Positions 61,326 to 64,000 of a stretch of DNA of 64,000 nucleotides are shown here, piece by piece. The translations under genes were made by a program, and so were the position numbers. Numbering within the stretch: position 1 is the first letter of the stretch; every line of letters begins with the position of its first letter. The DNA comes from Fragilaria crotonensis (taxonomy: Eukaryota; Bacillariophyta; Fragilariophyceae; Fragilariales; Fragilariaceae). The notes under the pieces were generated by a model, which did no database searches, was not told the DNA's origin, and saw only the letters and a list, made by a program, of their open reading frames with translations. The stretch is taken from the NCBI GenBank assembly GCA_022925895.1, contig JAKSYS010000110.1, positions 1 to 64,000 of the forward strand, given 5' to 3'.

Positions 61326-63395
61326 ATGAAGTTTGATCTTCTCGCCATGACCTTCCTCGTGGGTCTGTGTCCCGCCGCTTCTGCGGCAGGGGACTTGACA
61401 TATTCTCCGACAATAATCTCCACCTCCACCAGTACTACTGCAGTGAGTCCCCGACCCTCCGTCAGGCCGGTGACCACGAAACCAGTTATAACGATGGCAC
61501 CTACAGACTCCCCAGCGCCAAGTCCCCAACCGTCGAGTGCACCAAGTCCTGCACCATCCGGTACTTACAGACCAACTAGGATTGACTCGGTTTCTCCTAC
61601 TGACAGTCCAGCTCCCAGTCCAGCACCATCGCCAGTTCCAAGTCTGCAGCCTTCAGAGCCTCCATCCAACAATCCAACCTTCAGTCCATCCAATGAACCC
61701 ACAATGATGCCCTCTCAGAAGCCATCAAGGAGACCATCTTACGCTCCGTCTTCTTCCCTTTCTCCCTCGGTTAGTCCCACATTATCCGTTGCTCCCACAA
61801 CCAAGCCTTCGTTGTCTCCGTCAAGTAATCCAACAGTCACTCCCTCCATCCACCCTTCCTATTCCCCATCCGTTTCTGTATCCCCAAGCAGCACTCCTAC
61901 AACCGGTGCGCCGTCGTCTACTCCGTCTACCGGAGCACCCTCAACATTTCCATCCCAGATCCCATCAGATTCTCCTTCCATCCATTCAGTGATTCAGACC
62001 GCAATAGTTGGAGTTACGCTTGATCTTCATGATCCACTTGACGCAGATGTCACTCAAATCTTTGAAGGACAAGCGAAGCAATTCCTTGAAACCCAATGGG
62101 AAACTGATATGCCGCTCTTGGAAGGCATGATCATCAACATTGTCGATCTACAGGTTACAGAACAGACAGTCATTCCCAAACGACGTCAACTCAGTGACTT
62201 ACGCTCTCTCCATGAAGCGGGGCTGCGCATTCGATTTAATGTCACTGGCGAAGTTTTGCCAGGAACTCTACCGCCGGATTTCTCTTTCACTGATGAAGTC
62301 AGTCGACCTTTCCGTGAAAACTATGGAACATTTATATATCAACTTCATAGCCAACACAAGATATTTGCAGGAATAGTCGACGGCACAGTGGCCAATCCTG
62401 ATTCAGCGTCCACGGACATTGAACCTGTTGTTGCGGGACGAGCATCTGCAGGCGCAATCGCGGGGATTGTTATTGCTACAGTTGGTTCTGTTGCTTTAGC
62501 TATTATTGCGGGTATGTATGCCATCAAGTCCAGGAACAGTGATTGTCGTAAAGTCCAGAAACCCATGCTTGATATGTATCAAATTGAGCACAGCGACTCT
62601 CACTCAACCTCGATGACTCCTTACAATGGTGCTGAGGCACTGACTCCCCATTCGATTGAATCTGGAAATGGTGTAAACGGAACCAGACGACGTATCAAAT
62701 CGCTTCTTGATATGATCAGCAAAAATGGGTCCGATGAGGAGAATCAGGATGCCAACTCCGATTTAGGATTGAAACTCTCTGAGGCAGTACTTGGAGCCCA
62801 TGCGCTTAAGAAGGAACAGCTGGGGAAAACCAGCAGTTCTCGTGGCTCAGATCCTCCCGCAATCGGGACGAATCAATTGGGTGCCCGTCCCAACATCGAT
62901 GCAAGTGGCGGGGGCAGCTTGTGCTACTCAGACGACGATTCGACGTCATGTGGAGGTACCCCCACTTCTGTCCAGCTTACTCCAGCTGCCTCGGATACGC
63001 CGTCCAGCGTGTTCTCTGGCCTTGCAAACCTTGGCGCCAGACCAATGGAAACGTCAGAGCAACTACATTTCCATAATGAAACGGGTTCTGTTGGAAGTTC
63101 GACTTTAAACGATCATTCCGTCAAGAGAACAGGCCTGTATGATGTCTTCGCACCTTCTGGACCGCTGGGTATCGTAGTCGACACAACACGAGATGGTCCT
63201 GTTGTGCACTCCATGAAACCAACATCACCGTTGCTTGGTCTAATAAACCCAGGTGACCTTATTGTGGGATTGGATGACATGGACACCAGGAGCATGACTG
63301 CAGCAACGTTAACGAGAATGATGGCCAAGAGATCCCATCAAGCAGAGCGGAAAATTACACTCCTAGCATTCGAGGGAGGAAGCACTGTGAACTAA
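61326..63395 (+). CDS. Cell-surface or vesicle membrane protein: Pro/Ser/Thr stalk, TM, C-terminal PDZ (copy 2)
   Basis: This is a single-exon protein of 689 residues. The signal peptide MKFDLLAMTFLVGLCPAASA is followed by about 190 residues of PSxxPS/PTxxPS repeats like those of diatom cell-wall-associated proteins. A folded exoplasmic domain (about 217-350) includes KRRQL, a possible RxL-type processing site. One transmembrane helix follows (about 378-400, AGAIAGIVIATVGSVALAII), then a long Ser/Asp-rich cytoplasmic tail. The end is a PDZ domain: LYDVFAPSGPLGIVVDTT, then SPLLGLINPGDLIVGLDDMD. PDZ core and topology match the gene at 39416-40707. The repeats could carry glycans or phosphates. 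A silica-deposition-vesicle or wall link is an inference from architecture. Confidence 0.8.
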   Translation: MKFDLLAMTFLVGLCPAASAAGDLTYSPTIISTSTSTTAVSPRPSVRPVTTKPVITMAPTDSPAPSPQPSSAPSPAPSGTYRPTRIDSVSPTDSPAPSPAPSPVPSLQPSEPPSNNPTFSPSNEPTMMPSQKPSRRPSYAPSSSLSPSVSPTLSVAPTTKPSLSPSSNPTVTPSIHPSYSPSVSVSPSSTPTTGAPSSTPSTGAPSTFPSQIPSDSPSIHSVIQTAIVGVTLDLHDPLDADVTQIFEGQAKQFLETQWETDMPLLEGMIINIVDLQVTEQTVIPKRRQLSDLRSLHEAGLRIRFNVTGEVLPGTLPPDFSFTDEVSRPFRENYGTFIYQLHSQHKIFAGIVDGTVANPDSASTDIEPVVAGRASAGAIAGIVIATVGSVALAIIAGMYAIKSRNSDCRKVQKPMLDMYQIEHSDSHSTSMTPYNGAEALTPHSIESGNGVNGTRRRIKSLLDMISKNGSDEENQDANSDLGLKLSEAVLGAHALKKEQLGKTSSSRGSDPPAIGTNQLGARPNIDASGGGSLCYSDDDSTSCGGTPTSVQLTPAASDTPSSVFSGLANLGARPMETSEQLHFHNETGSVGSSTLNDHSVKRTGLYDVFAPSGPLGIVVDTTRDGPVVHSMKPTSPLLGLINPGDLIVGLDDMDTRSMTAATLTRMMAKRSHQAERKITLLAFEGGSTVN

Positions 63396-64000
63396 GGGAC
63401 TGAGCATGCAATCCGCTTTTATGATCCTTTGCGTGTTTCAAAATTGGTACAAACATCCAGTTGAAGTGTCATTATATTAAACGCCTTCTTTTATTTGAGA
63501 TGTGAAGAACACAATGCTATTACTCCGTACTACAGGCCTGTAATGGTCCGATGACAAATACGCACTTCTGCATATCAAGGATTAGATGGTTCGTAAGTGT
63601 CAACGATAACCGTACTTGCGCGCCTTTGCCAGTGCGCATCATTCCAGTGCCTACTTGTTATTACACCTCGACTACGTTAGCCTGGTGATAATTGAATCTG
63701 TTGACTTGATTGGATGACGACTCACTAGTCGTTTGTCACTTACCTGTGCAGTTTTACTGCGTCCAACTCGGTTTCAACGACACCCCGCTTATTTTAACAG
63801 CCGGTCAGTTGTTTGGAAGGGTACGATCTTAAAGTGTTGGTGGGACCTTGCAATTAGCGCCTGTGTCACCGACGTTTGCCAAAGTCCAGATTATTCATCA
63901 ACCGACAGTTGTGGACAGTACCAAGCGATGTTGCTCGGTTAAAACTGAGTGGATCGGTATGACCTGTGGACTGTTGGTGAACGTCGACCAACATACAACG
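63396..64000. other. 3' flank of the PDZ gene, no gene seen
   Basis: A 69-codon open frame at 63733-63942 has no recognisable content. The first 100 bp are the likely 3' UTR. Confidence 0.4.

Overview
The window reads as nuclear DNA of a diatom, probably a pennate one. The evidence is: intron-poor genes with 60-110 bp GT-AG introns (one of 262 bp), eukaryotic trafficking and cytoskeleton genes (YKT6, dynamitin), diatom-style Ty1/copia elements, a Pro/Ser/Thr-stalk membrane protein of the kind found near diatom silica, and an intron-bearing tRNA-Tyr. The species cannot be named from sequence alone.

Layout. 1-2228 is the right end of a Mutator-like DNA transposon (MULE-1) with an intact Ulp1-type protease ORF. 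2364-13520 is host sequence: a thioredoxin/thioredoxin-reductase fusion, a hAT MITE, a TPR-Aha1 co-chaperone, a membrane RING-H2 protein, a long gene-poor stretch with a dead pogo-like transposase, and an LtrA-like membrane protein. 14132-14903 is a PIF/Harbinger-type MITE with very strong palindromes. About 16300-18057 is a 5'-truncated LINE. 19045-27315 is a complete second MULE (MULE-2) with ~457 bp inverted repeats. 27668-34270 is a very young Ty1/copia element on the minus strand. 34975-43330 is host again: a fucosyltransferase-like protein, an unknown nuclear protein, a PDZ membrane protein, dynamitin, tRNA-Tyr, and a possible pseudogene next to the next insertion. 43406-48853 is a second young copia element. 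49521-63395 is host: a C2 protein, a large beta-propeller/coiled-coil protein, YKT6, an SRX-only SRP-receptor-like protein, a SerRS-like protein without catalytic motifs, and a second PDZ membrane protein.

The most unusual region is MULE-2. Besides a transposase (MULE core, SWIM finger, zinc knuckle) and a decayed Ulp1-type protease, it carries on the opposite strand a two-ORF cargo module. Its second ORF has an HxD...H pattern like the 2-oxoglutarate/Fe(II) dioxygenase fold. Just upstream of the module are four hairpins whose 12-nt loops are nearly identical while their arms differ but stay complementary. MULE-1 lacks the module. In both MULEs the protease and transposase lie in one reading frame separated by a single stop codon, and each has its own repeat motif in its inverted repeats.

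Among host genes, the clearest oddities are the reversed-order Trx-NTR fusion with a signal peptide, the SerRS homologue that has lost motifs 2 and 3, an SRP receptor alpha N-domain with no GTPase downstream, and two single-pass membrane proteins with the same C-terminal PDZ core. Intergenic DNA is repeatedly peppered with GTAC/TACCGGTA-type short palindromes.
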